64,000 nucleotides of DNA from Paraglaciecola marina (GCF_004360155.1 NZ_SAIS01000017.1:1-64000); one strand, 5' to 3'. Numbered from the stretch's first letter, positions 11,748 through 21,440 are shown. Notes: generated from the letters alone by a model not told the origin. Made by a program: numbers and translations.

Positions 11748-12464
11748 ATGACATTGGGTAGAAAATTAAAAAGTTTACGTACAGAGCATGAATTAAGTCA
11801 GCCAGAATTGGCTGATAAAATTGGAATTGAGCAATCCTATTTATCTAAATTAGAAAATGATAAATCATTGCCTTCGAACGAAGTGCTTCGCAAGATTTTA
11901 GACGCTTTTAACTTATCTTTATCTACATTTTTAAAAGATTTTGAGCTAGGTAAAGAGCATGGCGTATTAAGGCAAATCCCAATTGTTGATGAGTATTTTT
12001 CTGAACAAGAAACGGTGAAGTTTGCGCAACAACGAGTGTATTTTATTACCTCAAGCTTCATCATTGTGCTGGCGGTTACTTTATTTTATATGGGTTATAG
12101 TAAGCAGGTGTTTTCAGAAACTCAATTTCAATATGAGTCGCAGGGTGTCATTTTTGAAGGTGAGCCTGATATTATTTTTTCTAGGTGGATGAGTTTATTA
12201 AGTCCAGACGAATCTGCTGACCGTACTTTCATGGCAAATAAAAAACTAGAAATTGCCCTTAGAGTCGACGAACATATGATTTCATTATTTAAATATGCTG
12301 GGCAAAGTTTTAAACAGAAACAGGAAGACGGGCACCGTCATTTTGTACTTAAAAGAGAAAAACAGATTAAGAGGCCCATAAATGCCTGGTTACAGGTGTT
12401 GGGTGTATTTCTATTTAGTCTTGGGATTATGGGGTTTGTGATTGAGAGGCGGTTTTTTAAATAG
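11748..12464 (+). CDS. XRE-family regulator with two C-terminal membrane segments
   Basis: An N-terminal helix-turn-helix of the Cro/C1 (XRE) type covers residues about 5-62 (LRTEHELSQPELADKIGIEQ, then SYLSKLENDKSLPS). It is followed by a membrane segment at about 98-117, an extracytoplasmic-type region of about 95 residues and a second membrane segment near 214-233. The layout suggests a membrane-bound DNA-binding regulator that senses an envelope signal. The ATG at 11748 has an excellent Shine-Dalgarno (TAGGAGG, 11735-11741). A GTG at 11697 would add 17 residues but would place that site inside the gene. Targets may be the upstream membrane operon, by proximity only. Confidence 0.8.
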   Translation: MTLGRKLKSLRTEHELSQPELADKIGIEQSYLSKLENDKSLPSNEVLRKILDAFNLSLSTFLKDFELGKEHGVLRQIPIVDEYFSEQETVKFAQQRVYFITSSFIIVLAVTLFYMGYSKQVFSETQFQYESQGVIFEGEPDIIFSRWMSLLSPDESADRTFMANKKLEIALRVDEHMISLFKYAGQSFKQKQEDGHRHFVLKREKQIKRPINAWLQVLGVFLFSLGIMGFVIERRFFK

Positions 12465-12485
12465 TTTGTTTAAGCTTACTGTAAA

Positions 12486-12504
12486 AGGGGCGGGTGACGC
12501 CCCT
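12486..12504. terminator. bidirectional intrinsic terminator
   Basis: AGGGGCG-GGTGA-CGCCCCT is a 7-pair GC-rich stem with a 5-base loop between convergent genes. On the minus strand it is followed by TTTTAC, a better intrinsic-terminator tail than the plus side (AATTATTATT). Confidence 0.7.
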
Positions 12505-12522
12505 AATTATTATTGAGAGCGA

Positions 12523-13185
12523 CTATTTTCGAGAAATAGTAATTTTAGCTACTACATCTCGCCAGTCATACTCTGAGGCAAGAAGATCACCTTCACCATG
12601 TATTCCTGAACTAATATGCACAAATCCTTCATCAGTGGTGCTTTCTTCAGAAAAGCCTATTCCACCACAAGCAGGCCCAGGAATGTTGTCACATAATTCA
12701 TCGTTATCTTCGGAGCCAGCATCATATGCCTTTGCAAAATACACTTCAGTATCTGTACGTCTAGGTAAATATACTGAATCTAATGCCATAAATGTGTCAT
12801 TAGTGGGAATTAACATGGCAGCTAAGCTTAGCCTAGGAAATCCCCGTGATGTTGTTAGTTCCAGGGTGACTGATTCGCCAGGTCGTAATAGACCATCAGC
12901 TAACATTGGGGCAGAGTTATCAGTATCATGAACTAAGTCAGGTGTTGCTAATAATAACTCTTCTAATGGTGCTGGATTTCCCGATTCAGCTAAGGTTGCT
13001 AACTCTAGGGATGCAGGGGTACCTAATTCAAAATAGCCAATATCGGTACTATGTGTTGCTGCTAAAATAGGTGTAAAAATTTGGTTGCTGGTAATATTGG
13101 TAATGGTTACTTCGTAAGCTCTATCAGAGGCAAGGGCATTTCCCATCATAAGTAAAGTTGCAGTGGTGCAAAGGATCTTTTTCAT
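12523..13185 (-). CDS. exported spondin_N-domain-like protein
   Basis: A 220-residue exported protein with a signal peptide (MKKILCTTATLLMMGNALAS). The mature start RAYEVTITNITSNQIFTPILAATH, followed by an FELGTPASLELATLAESGNPAPLEELL stretch, resembles bacterial spondin_N-domain proteins, which are secreted and of unknown role. The acidic C-terminal half contains two Cys in CDNIPGPACGG. I set the start at the ATG at 13185 (GGAG upstream on the minus strand) because it begins a proper signal peptide. A longer frame to 13266 would precede that signal by 27 residues and is unlikely. Confidence 0.7.
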   Translation of the reverse strand: MKKILCTTATLLMMGNALASDRAYEVTITNITSNQIFTPILAATHSTDIGYFELGTPASLELATLAESGNPAPLEELLLATPDLVHDTDNSAPMLADGLLRPGESVTLELTTSRGFPRLSLAAMLIPTNDTFMALDSVYLPRRTDTEVYFAKAYDAGSEDNDELCDNIPGPACGGIGFSEESTTDEGFVHISSGIHGEGDLLASEYDWRDVVAKITISRK

Positions 13186-13369
13186 TTTGTGTTTCTCCGT
13201 TAAATAAGTTTTATTGAAGTCATACTGCGACTTAATAAAAAGTAACGGCTTAATATCACGCTGCATTCACATATTTATAACAAATTTATTAAGATCCCTT
13301 ATATGTTGTGATTTTTGTGTGATAACTATGATAAGAACAGACCTTATAATTATAAGATCAAAAGAAATT

Positions 13370-13407
13370 TTGAGAATTGAAACAGCTAGTAGTATTTCAA
13401 TTCTCAA
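13370..13407 (-). terminator. intrinsic terminator after glpT and the purine operon
   Basis: A perfect 13-pair inverted repeat, TTGAGAATTGAAA (13370-13382) against TTTCAATTCTCAA (13395-13407), with a 12-base loop. On the minus strand it lies 11 bases past the glpT stop and is followed by a T-rich stretch (AATTTCTTTT). It probably ends leftward transcription. Confidence 0.7.
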
Positions 13408-13417
13408 TTGTGCAGCA

Positions 13418-14764
13418 TTAGGACTGCTGATGACTTTCATGGGCGACTTCGTGTTTTAAGGTCATGGCGATAAGTATGATGGCACAAACGCAACCACCTA
13501 CTAAGAGTATAAAACCACCGTCCCAGCCAAAATGATCAACCGTATACCCTAAGGCTATATTAGCCACAACCGCACCGCCTAAGTAACCAAATAAACCCGT
13601 TAATCCAGCAGCCGTACCCGCTGCTTTTTTAGGGACTAACTCTAATGCAAATAAGCCAATTAACATCACTGGGCCGTAAATTAAGAAACCAATTGCCATT
13701 AACGCTGCAATATCAATGCTAGGGTTACCAGCGGGGTTAAACCAGTAGACCAATACTGCTACCAATACCAATAGCATATAAAGGATGGCAGCGGGGGCTC
13801 TGCGGCCTTTAAACCACGCATCGCTGATATAACCACATAATAGCGTACCTGGAATACCCGCCCATTCGTACAAGAAGTATGCCCAAGAACTTTTATTAAA
13901 TGAGAAGTCTTTAACTTCATGTAAATAGGTTGGTGCCCAATCTAATACCCCATAACGAATGAGATAAACAAAGGCATTCGCAACGGCTATAAACCATAAG
14001 AGTTTGTTGTTAAGTACATATGTAAGAAATATTTCTTTGGCGCTAAATTCTTGTTCGTGCTTTATCTGGTAATCTTTTGGGTAATCCTTTCTGTGCTCTT
14101 CTACGGGCGGCAAGCCGCAAGACTGTGGGGTATCCCGTAACGTTAAGAAGATAAAAACTGCAACAAAGACCGCAGCGGCTGCGGGGACATAAAAGATACT
14201 GTGCCAGTCGTTAAACCATGCCATACCTAATATGGCCAATGGGCCAGTTAAACCGCCACCTACATTGTGGGCTATATTCCAAAAAGAGACGGTTCTCCCC
14301 CTTTCATTACCCGAAAACCAATGCACCATAGTGCGGCCACAGGCGGGCCAGCCCATACCTTGAGCCCAGCCATTTAAAAATAGTAAAATGAAAATTGAGC
14401 TAACGCTTGCAGTGGCCCATGAAGTAAAGCCAAACAAAAACATTACGCCAGCTGATATCAATAACCCTGTGGTGAGAAAATACCTTGGATTACTGCGGTC
14501 AGACACACTGCCCATTAAGAACTTACTTAAACCGTAAGCGATAGACACAGCGGAAAGGGCTAAACCCAGTTCGCCTTTAGTAAAACCCTGCTCTTCAATC
14601 AGAAAGGGCATGGCGAGGGAGAAGTTTTTACGGACGAGATAATAACCAGCATACCCGACAAAAATGCCTATAAACACCTGCCAGCGCAGGTGTTTATAAT
14701 CTTTATCTACTTGGTTGTTTGGTACACGCTCAATATGAAGTGCAGGTTTAAAAATTCCAAACAT
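13418..14764 (-). CDS. glpT: glycerol-3-phosphate:phosphate antiporter GlpT
   Basis: MFS transporter of the organophosphate:Pi antiporter group, 448 residues with 12 expected membrane segments. Sequence patterns agree closely with E. coli Glp[13 protein letters not shown] holds Arg45, [10 protein letters not shown] holds Arg270 (Arg269 in E. coli), NIAHNVGGG holds the substrate-site His, and [11 protein letters not shown] lies in the central loop. These residues support glycerol-3-phosphate exchange. It sits 66 bases after puuD in the same direction with no obvious terminator, so it could be co-transcribed with purine genes, an odd pairing. No glp enzymes are nearby. Confidence 0.88.
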   Translation of the reverse strand: MFGIFKPALHIERVPNNQVDKDYKHLRWQVFIGIFVGYAGYYLVRKNFSLAMPFLIEEQGFTKGELGLALSAVSIAYGLSKFLMGSVSDRSNPRYFLTTGLLISAGVMFLFGFTSWATASVSSIFILLFLNGWAQGMGWPACGRTMVHWFSGNERGRTVSFWNIAHNVGGGLTGPLAILGMAWFNDWHSIFYVPAAAAVFVAVFIFLTLRDTPQSCGLPPVEEHRKDYPKDYQIKHEQEFSAKEIFLTYVLNNKLLWFIAVANAFVYLIRYGVLDWAPTYLHEVKDFSFNKSSWAYFLYEWAGIPGTLLCGYISDAWFKGRRAPAAILYMLLVLVAVLVYWFNPAGNPSIDIAALMAIGFLIYGPVMLIGLFALELVPKKAAGTAAGLTGLFGYLGGAVVANIALGYTVDHFGWDGGFILLVGGCVCAIILIAMTLKHEVAHESHQQS

Positions 14765-14830
14765 AATAGTTTGACCTAATTGGTTTTTTCCAATTAAAAC
14801 AAAATATTAACATTAGATATATGACTATTT

Positions 14831-16045
14831 TTATTTGTTAGCAAACCAACGGGCAATTATTTGTCTTTCTTCTTCAGTCATACCTGTTCTATTCATCATA
14901 GGCATATCTTTAGTGATTACCGTGCGGTGATGGATAAGTGCTGCTTTAGCTTCAATCTCCGCCCATGAGTCATACTTCACACCAAGAGGTGCTACCACAA
15001 AGATGTCGTCTGTAGGTGCAGCTGAATGGCAATTAGCACAATGAACTTGCATAACATCAAATACCGCTTGTTGCTCAGGGCTTAAAGCCGCAGGTTTAGC
15101 TTCTACCACTTGTGTAGTTGAAGAAGTTACCGTTGCAACAGGTGCTGGGGTTGGCATAGAAACCCAATAAGCTATGGCGAACATGCCAATGAAGCCCGTG
15201 ATTAAAATTGAAGGTCGTGAAATACCAATATGTTTTAAGTTAAAATAGTGACGTATCCAAGCAGAAACGATACCGATAGCCATTAACACCAACCACGCTT
15301 GTTCATGCTGGTAAGTCATAGCATAGTGATTGCTTATCATAATAAATAACAGGGGTAGGGTAAGGTAATTATTATGAACTGAGCGTAGTTTCGCTCCTAA
15401 TCCCCAACTAGGGTCAATCTCTGTTTTATTGGTTACCGCATCTACCATTAAGCGTTGTGCTGGCATTATTTTGAAAAATACATTTCCGGCCATAATCGTA
15501 CCGATTAACGCCCCTACATGGATAAACGCACCGCGGCCACTAAACCAGTGTGTAGCAAGAAAGCTAGCTGCAGCCAATAGAATTAAAAACATGATCCCGA
15601 ATGCTTTGGGGTAACGGCCTAATGGACTGCGACATGCTGCTTCATAAATGAATAAGCCACCAAAAATAATGCCTAGGCCACGAGCAATTGCTTCGCCAGG
15701 CGTTAAGTCCATCACAGAGGTATCAATTAAATAGATAGCTGCGCCATGATAGTAGACTAGACCTAATAGTAAGAAGCCACTGATCCAAGTCGTATAAGCT
15801 TCCCATTTAAACCAATGGAGTTTCTCTGGGATAACTTCTGGCCCATATTCATACTTGGCAACTTCGTAGAATCCCCCGCCATGAACTGCCCACAAGTCGC
15901 CTTTGATTCCCTTTTTCTTTTTCCAGTCAGGGGGCGTGTCTAGATTGTTGTCGAGCCAAACAAAGTAAAACGATGCACCTATCCATGCGACGCCAGCAAT
16001 AACGTGAAACCAGCGAATAAATAGTGAAATCCAATCAAGCAACAT
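14831..16045 (-). CDS. puuD: membrane urate hydroxylase PuuD with C-terminal cytochrome c domain
   Basis: Oxidises urate to 5-hydroxyisourate at the inner membrane, passing electrons to its own cytochrome c domain. The first ~300 residues hold about eight hydrophobic segments (FIRWFHVIAGVAWIGASFYFVWLD at the start), conserved membrane histidines and the PuuD-typical WAVHGGGFYE and LHWFKWEAYTTW. A Pro/Thr/Val linker then leads to a haem c domain with CANCH and a distal Met. Length is 404 residues. It overlaps guaD by 11 bases. It supplies the urate step missing from operons without soluble uricase. Confidence 0.92.
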   Translation of the reverse strand: MLLDWISLFIRWFHVIAGVAWIGASFYFVWLDNNLDTPPDWKKKKGIKGDLWAVHGGGFYEVAKYEYGPEVIPEKLHWFKWEAYTTWISGFLLLGLVYYHGAAIYLIDTSVMDLTPGEAIARGLGIIFGGLFIYEAACRSPLGRYPKAFGIMFLILLAAASFLATHWFSGRGAFIHVGALIGTIMAGNVFFKIMPAQRLMVDAVTNKTEIDPSWGLGAKLRSVHNNYLTLPLLFIMISNHYAMTYQHEQAWLVLMAIGIVSAWIRHYFNLKHIGISRPSILITGFIGMFAIAYWVSMPTPAPVATVTSSTTQVVEAKPAALSPEQQAVFDVMQVHCANCHSAAPTDDIFVVAPLGVKYDSWAEIEAKAALIHHRTVITKDMPMMNRTGMTEEERQIIARWFANK

Positions 16046-17360
16046 TATGTACTTCCTCTTGTGTATTGTTTTGGGCTTGGTAAACCGGCTTGCCGGCTAT
16101 GTAGGTTGCAAATACTGCTCTGTCATCTGCCAACATACTTAGTGCAAAAATTAAATCTTGTGGGGTTCTGTGGTGCTCAAAACGTAGCGCAGTTAACTCA
16201 TCAAACTCTGGGTCAAGCACAACAAAATCAGCATCTGTACCTGGGTTGAGGTTACCAATTTTATCATCAAGATCTAAGGTGACAGCGGAGCCTTGAGTCA
16301 TTAGGTAAAGGCCTTGCATAGGATCTATCTGATTACCTTTTAATTGGCATATCTTGTAAGCCTCACTCATGGTTTTCAACATGCTAAAACTGGTTCCACC
16401 GCCCACATCAGTGGCTAAGGTGACGGGGACGTTTTCCTGTTGCGCCTTGGCTAAATCAAACAAGCCGCTGCCTAAAAACAAATTAGACGTGGGGCAAAAG
16501 GCAATGGCAGCCTCTGTTTCTCTTAACCTTTGCCATTCTGATTGTTCTAAATGAATACCATGACCAAATACCGCTCCTTTGCGAAGTAAATTGTAATGGT
16601 CGTATACGTCTAGATAATTCTTTCGCTCGGGAAACAACTCTTTAACCCAAGCTATCTCATTGTGATTTTCAGATAAGTGAGTTTGAATATAAACATCGGG
16701 GTATTGCTGGGCAAGCTCCCCTAAAGCATGGAGTTGCTCTGGGGTGCTCGTTGGTGCAAACCTTGGGGTAATGGCATATTTCAATCTGCCATTGTTGTGC
16801 CAAGTTTCAATTAACTGTGCTGTATCCTGCTGCGCACTTGCAGCAGTATCTTGTAGCCAATCTGGGCAATGTCTATCCATGCAGACTTTACCTGCAATCA
16901 ATAACATTTCATTATTTTGAGCTTCTTCAAACAGGGCATCAGCCGCTTGTTTATGGACCGATGAATACACCATGCCTGTTGTGGTGCCATGGCGATAAAG
17001 TTGCTTTAAAAATACTTTAGCTATTCGGCTCGCATATTCTTTGTTTTCGAACTTACGTTCAACAGGAAATGTGTAGTCAGTTAACCAATCTAGTAATTGC
17101 TCACCAAAGCTTGCTAGCATTTCTGTTTGTGGAAAGTGTAAATGGCTGTCTATAAAACCCGGCAATATCAACTTACCTGAATAATCATGATGCTTTGCAT
17201 CAAGATATTGATGTATATTGTCTTTATACTCACCAATGAACTCTATTTTTCCGTTACGCGTTACCAACAAGCCATCTGCGATGTACACATAGTCTTCTTT
17301 TGGCGATTGGGTTGGCGCTGCAAAGTGCAACAAAGAGGCGCGATATGTTTGAATGCTCAT
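16035..17360 (-). CDS. guaD: guanine deaminase
   Basis: Zinc amidohydrolase of 441 residues converting guanine to xanthine. Metal and catalytic motifs: PGFIDSHLHFPQTE, QTHLSEN, GHGIHL and ATDVGGGTSFSML, with AFCPTSNLFLGSG typical of the guanine deaminase branch and a C-terminal LDPEF region. It lies between uraH and puuD in the purine operon (17 bases after uraH, 11-base overlap with puuD), feeding xanthine to XdhAB. The related enzyme at 32322 belongs to a different (8-oxoguanine deaminase) branch. Confidence 0.93.
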   Translation of the reverse strand: MSIQTYRASLLHFAAPTQSPKEDYVYIADGLLVTRNGKIEFIGEYKDNIHQYLDAKHHDYSGKLILPGFIDSHLHFPQTEMLASFGEQLLDWLTDYTFPVERKFENKEYASRIAKVFLKQLYRHGTTTGMVYSSVHKQAADALFEEAQNNEMLLIAGKVCMDRHCPDWLQDTAASAQQDTAQLIETWHNNGRLKYAITPRFAPTSTPEQLHALGELAQQYPDVYIQTHLSENHNEIAWVKELFPERKNYLDVYDHYNLLRKGAVFGHGIHLEQSEWQRLRETEAAIAFCPTSNLFLGSGLFDLAKAQQENVPVTLATDVGGGTSFSMLKTMSEAYKICQLKGNQIDPMQGLYLMTQGSAVTLDLDDKIGNLNPGTDADFVVLDPEFDELTALRFEHHRTPQDLIFALSMLADDRAVFATYIAGKPVYQAQNNTQEEVHNVA

Positions 17361-17376
17361 AATCTCTATTTACTCA

Positions 17377-17703
17377 CTAGCTACCGCGATAACTGCTAAA
17401 GCCATAAGGCGAAATTAACAAGGGAACGTGGTAATGACCACCGTTTTTTACTAGTTCAAAATGCACATCTACAAAAGGGTAAAAGGCTTCTTTATGGTGG
17501 GCTAAAAGGTAGTCCTTAGTGTAAAAGCGTAAGCAATATTCGCCTGCTGCAAATTCAAAGTCTTGCCACTCTTTACATCTCCCATCAACATCTGTTGTAC
17601 CTGTGATAGTTTTGCCGTCGTAGGTAGTTAATTCAAGCTGCATATGTGCAGCTGGTTTACCTAAAGTGGTGTCCAGTACATGGCTAGATAAACTAATGCT
17701 CAT
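17377..17703 (-). CDS. uraH: 5-hydroxyisourate hydrolase (transthyretin-like)
   Basis: Converts 5-hydroxyisourate to OHCU, the second step of urate breakdown. The 108-residue length is typical. Visible features are SSHVLDTTLGKPAAHM with the active-site His, and the defining C-terminal tetrapeptide YRGS. The transthyretin-like fold forms a tetramer in known members. No signal peptide is present, so it is cytoplasmic. Its ATG overlaps the uraD stop by one base. Confidence 0.95.
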   Translation of the reverse strand: MSISLSSHVLDTTLGKPAAHMQLELTTYDGKTITGTTDVDGRCKEWQDFEFAAGEYCLRFYTKDYLLAHHKEAFYPFVDVHFELVKNGGHYHVPLLISPYGFSSYRGS

Positions 17704-18239
17704 TAATATGTCGCTCCTTTTTCTAAGCCCTTTTCTAATCGCAAAAGGGTGATTTTAATTTGTTCTGCAGCAGCGAGAGTAATCTCTGTTGTTGTGTCAT
17801 TCTCTAAGCGTTCAGTTAATGCATCTAGCATGGTTTTAGCGCTTAAACCACTTGCACAGATAATGAAAATAAACCCATTTTTTTCTAAATATGTTTTATT
17901 AGCACCAGCTAATGACTCCAACACCTGTTCGTCTGCTTCAGATGCACCTTGTTGTTCGTTACTGGCCATGGATTTTGTTGAGGCGTATTTTGCTCTGAGA
18001 CTATTTACGTCACCAATCATTGGGTGTGCTTCAAACGCTTGCAAAAAGTCTGTGGTGCTACAATCTTGCCAGACTTTCTCTGAATAGCGTTTGACTGCAT
18101 CAATTGAGCTAAAAGGACGGCCAGCGGTCATGGCTTTAAACCATGATTCAGAAGCACAACACTGGCTAAACCAATTTTCTGCCTCGTGTGTTGATAGGTT
18201 GTTTAATGCTGATAAAGATAAGGTCATTGAGGCACTCAT
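17703..18239 (-). CDS. uraD: OHCU decarboxylase
   Basis: Decarboxylates 2-oxo-4-hydroxy-4-carboxy-5-ureidoimidazoline to S-allantoin. The 178-residue protein shows the family pattern: FSSIDAVKRYSEKVW, the catalytic FEAHPMIGDV with His, and FIFIICASGLSAKTML followed by RLENDTTTEI. It overlaps xdhC by 4 bases upstream and uraH by 1 base downstream, consistent with coupled translation of consecutive enzymes. Confidence 0.94.
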   Translation of the reverse strand: MSASMTLSLSALNNLSTHEAENWFSQCCASESWFKAMTAGRPFSSIDAVKRYSEKVWQDCSTTDFLQAFEAHPMIGDVNSLRAKYASTKSMASNEQQGASEADEQVLESLAGANKTYLEKNGFIFIICASGLSAKTMLDALTERLENDTTTEITLAAAEQIKITLLRLEKGLEKGATY

Positions 18240-19102
18240 TTTAATGGTTCAACTACTAAGGATTTAAATAGTAGTTTGTTGTCACGCCACGCTTGCTTAT
18301 CGGCATCTTCGTTCGGTGATTTTATGTTTAATTTTTGGATGATTTGGGCCGCCATAGAAACCGCTACCTCAATAGGTTTTTTACCTGGGATATCATGCAA
18401 TCCTACTGGGCTCACGAGTCGTTTAATATCTGTCGATGACCAGTCCCTATGGGCGAGCCGGGTAACGAACCTTCGTGCTTTTGTTTCTGAGCCTATCATG
18501 CCCACAAACGAAATTGCTTGATTGCTAAGGGCGGCTTCAACTATGTCAAAATCTAACTGATGGTTGTGGGTCATGACCATCACCCATGATGAGGCAGGCA
18601 GACTACTTAAGGTGTCTTCTGGGTGTTCAGCATGGTGTAACTTAACGTTAGAGGCGAGAGTTTGCTGATCAATCTCATCAAGTAGTTCTTGGCGATTATC
18701 AATCCAGCGAATTTGTAATGGTAGCTGAGCCAAAATCGGGACTAACGCCTTAGATACATGGCCAGCGCCATAAATGGCAATATGCTGAGTATGTTGGGTA
18801 AATACTTCAAACAACACATTGGTTGCTCCGCCACAGCATTGCCCTAATTTACTCGATAGAGGATAGTGCTCTACTTTTTGCGTGGCGCTATTCTCTAGTA
18901 GTAAGGCTCTAGCTTGCTTAGTGACTTCAAACTCTAAGTGACCGCCGCCAATAGTGTCAAAGGTAGAGTCGTCACATACTAGCATTTTGGTACCGCCATC
19001 TCTTGGTGTAGAGCCTGCCGTTGCTAACAAAGTAACGAGTACAAAGCTTTTACCCTGTTGCTGACATTGGTAGACAGCGTCAAACCAAGTGTTAGCTTTC
19101 AT
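18236..19102 (-). CDS. xdhC: xanthine dehydrogenase accessory protein XdhC
   Basis: Binds molybdenum cofactor and promotes its sulfuration and insertion into XdhB. Residues 1-110 form the XdhC/CoxI domain (LVTLLATAGSTPRDGGTKMLV, DTIGGGHLEF, GQCCGGATNVLFE). Residues 120-280 form a Rossmann domain with IAIYGAGHVSKALV. I set the start at the ATG at 19102, giving 288 residues and an 11-base overlap with xdhB. An upstream extension to 19216 would lie deep inside xdhB and looks like read-through of the other frame. Confidence 0.93.
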   Translation of the reverse strand: MKANTWFDAVYQCQQQGKSFVLVTLLATAGSTPRDGGTKMLVCDDSTFDTIGGGHLEFEVTKQARALLLENSATQKVEHYPLSSKLGQCCGGATNVLFEVFTQHTQHIAIYGAGHVSKALVPILAQLPLQIRWIDNRQELLDEIDQQTLASNVKLHHAEHPEDTLSSLPASSWVMVMTHNHQLDFDIVEAALSNQAISFVGMIGSETKARRFVTRLAHRDWSSTDIKRLVSPVGLHDIPGKKPIEVAVSMAAQIIQKLNIKSPNEDADKQAWRDNKLLFKSLVVEPLK

Positions 19103-21440
19103 AGCTATTGTCCTTCCAAGCTTGAGCTCGCTCAATGGCGTTGTAGACTTTCTCTGGTGTAGCTGGCGTATGTAGTACAGGGTCAGTTTTATAGTCGGTA
19201 ATACTCGAAATGGCATCTTTTAATGCACACCAAACTGAGTTTGCCAACATAAAAGGAGGCTCACCCACGGCTTTAGAATGATAGATACTATCTTCATCGT
19301 TTGCTCTAGGGTAGAGGTCTACGTTGAATATTTCAGGTGTATCACCAATAGCCGGTATTTTATAAGTTGCAGGGTTATTACTAACTAATTTACCTGAGTC
19401 ATCCCATAACAATTCTTCGCTGGTTAACCAGCCCATCCCCTGAATAAAACCACCTTCAATTTGCCCGATGTCGATAGAAGGGTTAATACTTTTGCCCACA
19501 TCGTGCAATATATCAACACGATTTACCTTGTACTCACCTGTCAGTGTATCAACAGACACCTCTGAACAACTTGCGCCATAGGCAAAGTAGAAAAATGGGC
19601 GACCTTTACCTGTTTCTCTATTGTAATGAATTTTTGGGGTTTTATAGAATCCAGATGCAGACAAAGAAATACGATTCATATAGGCCTGTTGTACGAGTTC
19701 CACAAAGGTTATTTTATGTTCGTTTAGGGTGACGGATTGTTCAGTAAACTCAACAAGTTGCGGATTACCTTCGACCTGCTCGGCAAAGAAGGTTGCCAGC
19801 CTTTCTTTTATCGCGATACAAGCATTCTGTGCTGCTTTACCATTTAAATCGGTACCGCTTGATGCCGCGGTAGGCGAGGTGTTGGGCACTTTGTCGGTAC
19901 GGGTTGAAGTGACTTCAATATGGGATAAGGGTAATCCAAACTCATTTGCAACAATCTGCCCAATTTTAGTATGTAAGCCTTGGCCCATTTCGGTGCCACC
20001 ATGACTTACTTGTATACTGCCATCAGTATATATGTGTAATAGTGCGCCTGCTTGATTTAAGTGTTTTGCCGTAAAAGAGATGCCAAATTTTATCGGCGTT
20101 AACGCTAGGCCCTTTTTAATGATTGGACTGGTTTCATTAAACTGCCTAATTTGGTCTCTTCTGGCCCAATAATCGCTAGATTTTTCTAACCGTTGAATGA
20201 GATCTTCAAGTAGGTTGTGCTCAACCGGCATACCATATTGGGTAGTATTGCGGCTGTCTTTTTGATAAAGATTGAGTTTTCGTATGGTTAGCGGATCTTT
20301 ACCCACTTTACGAGCAATCGCATCCATGATGGCTTCAGCCATAATCATACCTTGGGGACCGCCAAAACCTCGGTAAGCGGTATGTGAGACCTGATTGGTA
20401 CGACACCTATGACCTTCTATGTAACAATCTGCTAAATAATATCCGTTGTCAGCATGGAACATAGCTCGGTCAACAATGGCGTCTGATAGATCAGGAGAGT
20501 GGCCGCAGTTGCCATTAATTTCTACATGGGTTGCTTGCAATAAACCTTGCTCATCAGCTCCAATACTAAAGCGGTTCTCAAATGGATGCCTTTTGCCTGT
20601 CGCTGCCATGTCTAGCATTCTTGGAACACGTATTTTTACTGCTACATTATTTCGAGTTGCAAGTAATGATGCCAAGCACGCCCACTGTGCGGCTTGGGTT
20701 TCTTTGCCACCAAACCCACCGCCCATGCGGCGCATATCTACTACGACTTTATGTAATCTAATATTTAACACTTCTGCGATAAGCTTTTGTACTTCGCTTG
20801 GATGTTGGCTAGAGGTATACACAGTCACTCTGTCTTCTTCTTCAGGGATCGCCATTGAGATTTGGCCTTCAAGATACATATGCTCCTGACCGCCTATAAA
20901 TAATTCACCACTTATTTTTACAGGGCTGTTGTCATAGCTTCCCTGAAAGTCTCCATGACGCATAAAGTGGGGAGGGCGGACAAAATTACTAGCCTCTTTG
21001 GCCTGAGCAACTGATAAACATGCTTCGTCAGGCGTGATCTCTATTTTGGCTTTTAGTGCAGCTTTTCTAGCCAAAGTTGTGGATGTCGCAAGCACAGCAA
21101 AAATAGGTTGGCTGTGATAAAAAATTTTTGAATCAGCGAGTAACGGATCACCCGAAAAGACCGGCCCAATATCTTTATGCCCAGGAATATCGTCAACGGT
21201 AATAACGTCAATCACACCTTCACTGGCTTTTACTGCCTCTAAATCCATAGACGTAATGACACCAGACGCTACTGGGCTAACCCCTACCGCTCCATGATGA
21301 ATGTTGGCTGCCTCAGGAATATCGTCAACATAGCGAGCTAGTCCGCCCACTTGGCGCTGCGCACTTTCATGTTTATGTGATTTGCCTGCTACGCCTTGGG
21401 CTTGATTGTCAAAACCGGGCTGTGTAATGAGTTTACGCAT
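19092..21440 (-). CDS. xdhB: xanthine dehydrogenase molybdopterin subunit XdhB
   Basis: Large subunit of 782 residues that hydroxylates hypoxanthine and xanthine at the Mo centre. Visible motifs: an N-terminal GLARYVDDIP region, GGQEHMYLE, GGGFGGKETQ, AYRGFGGPQG, SHGGTEMGQGLHTK, GQIEGGFIQGMGW, and KAVGEPPFML containing the catalytic Glu. These match XDH rather than aldehyde oxidases. The ATG at 21440 gives MRKLITQPGFDN and an 8-base overlap with xdhA. A 25-residue longer frame (21515) lies inside xdhA and is rejected. Confidence 0.95.
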   Translation of the reverse strand: MRKLITQPGFDNQAQGVAGKSHKHESAQRQVGGLARYVDDIPEAANIHHGAVGVSPVASGVITSMDLEAVKASEGVIDVITVDDIPGHKDIGPVFSGDPLLADSKIFYHSQPIFAVLATSTTLARKAALKAKIEITPDEACLSVAQAKEASNFVRPPHFMRHGDFQGSYDNSPVKISGELFIGGQEHMYLEGQISMAIPEEEDRVTVYTSSQHPSEVQKLIAEVLNIRLHKVVVDMRRMGGGFGGKETQAAQWACLASLLATRNNVAVKIRVPRMLDMAATGKRHPFENRFSIGADEQGLLQATHVEINGNCGHSPDLSDAIVDRAMFHADNGYYLADCYIEGHRCRTNQVSHTAYRGFGGPQGMIMAEAIMDAIARKVGKDPLTIRKLNLYQKDSRNTTQYGMPVEHNLLEDLIQRLEKSSDYWARRDQIRQFNETSPIIKKGLALTPIKFGISFTAKHLNQAGALLHIYTDGSIQVSHGGTEMGQGLHTKIGQIVANEFGLPLSHIEVTSTRTDKVPNTSPTAASSGTDLNGKAAQNACIAIKERLATFFAEQVEGNPQLVEFTEQSVTLNEHKITFVELVQQAYMNRISLSASGFYKTPKIHYNRETGKGRPFFYFAYGASCSEVSVDTLTGEYKVNRVDILHDVGKSINPSIDIGQIEGGFIQGMGWLTSEELLWDDSGKLVSNNPATYKIPAIGDTPEIFNVDLYPRANDEDSIYHSKAVGEPPFMLANSVWCALKDAISSITDYKTDPVLHTPATPEKVYNAIERAQAWKDNSYES

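Noticed and set aside
12494-12931. A 145-codon frame on the plus strand
   Set aside because: It is antisense to the spondin-like gene, which has a signal peptide, a ribosome site and sensible codons.
14771-14796. TTGACC...TTGG upstream of glpT as a fifth RutR-like site
   Set aside because: The spacing between the two halves is 5, not 4 bases, and the right arm lacks TCA. It is better described as a small TAATTGG/CCAATTA hairpin with a T6 loop.
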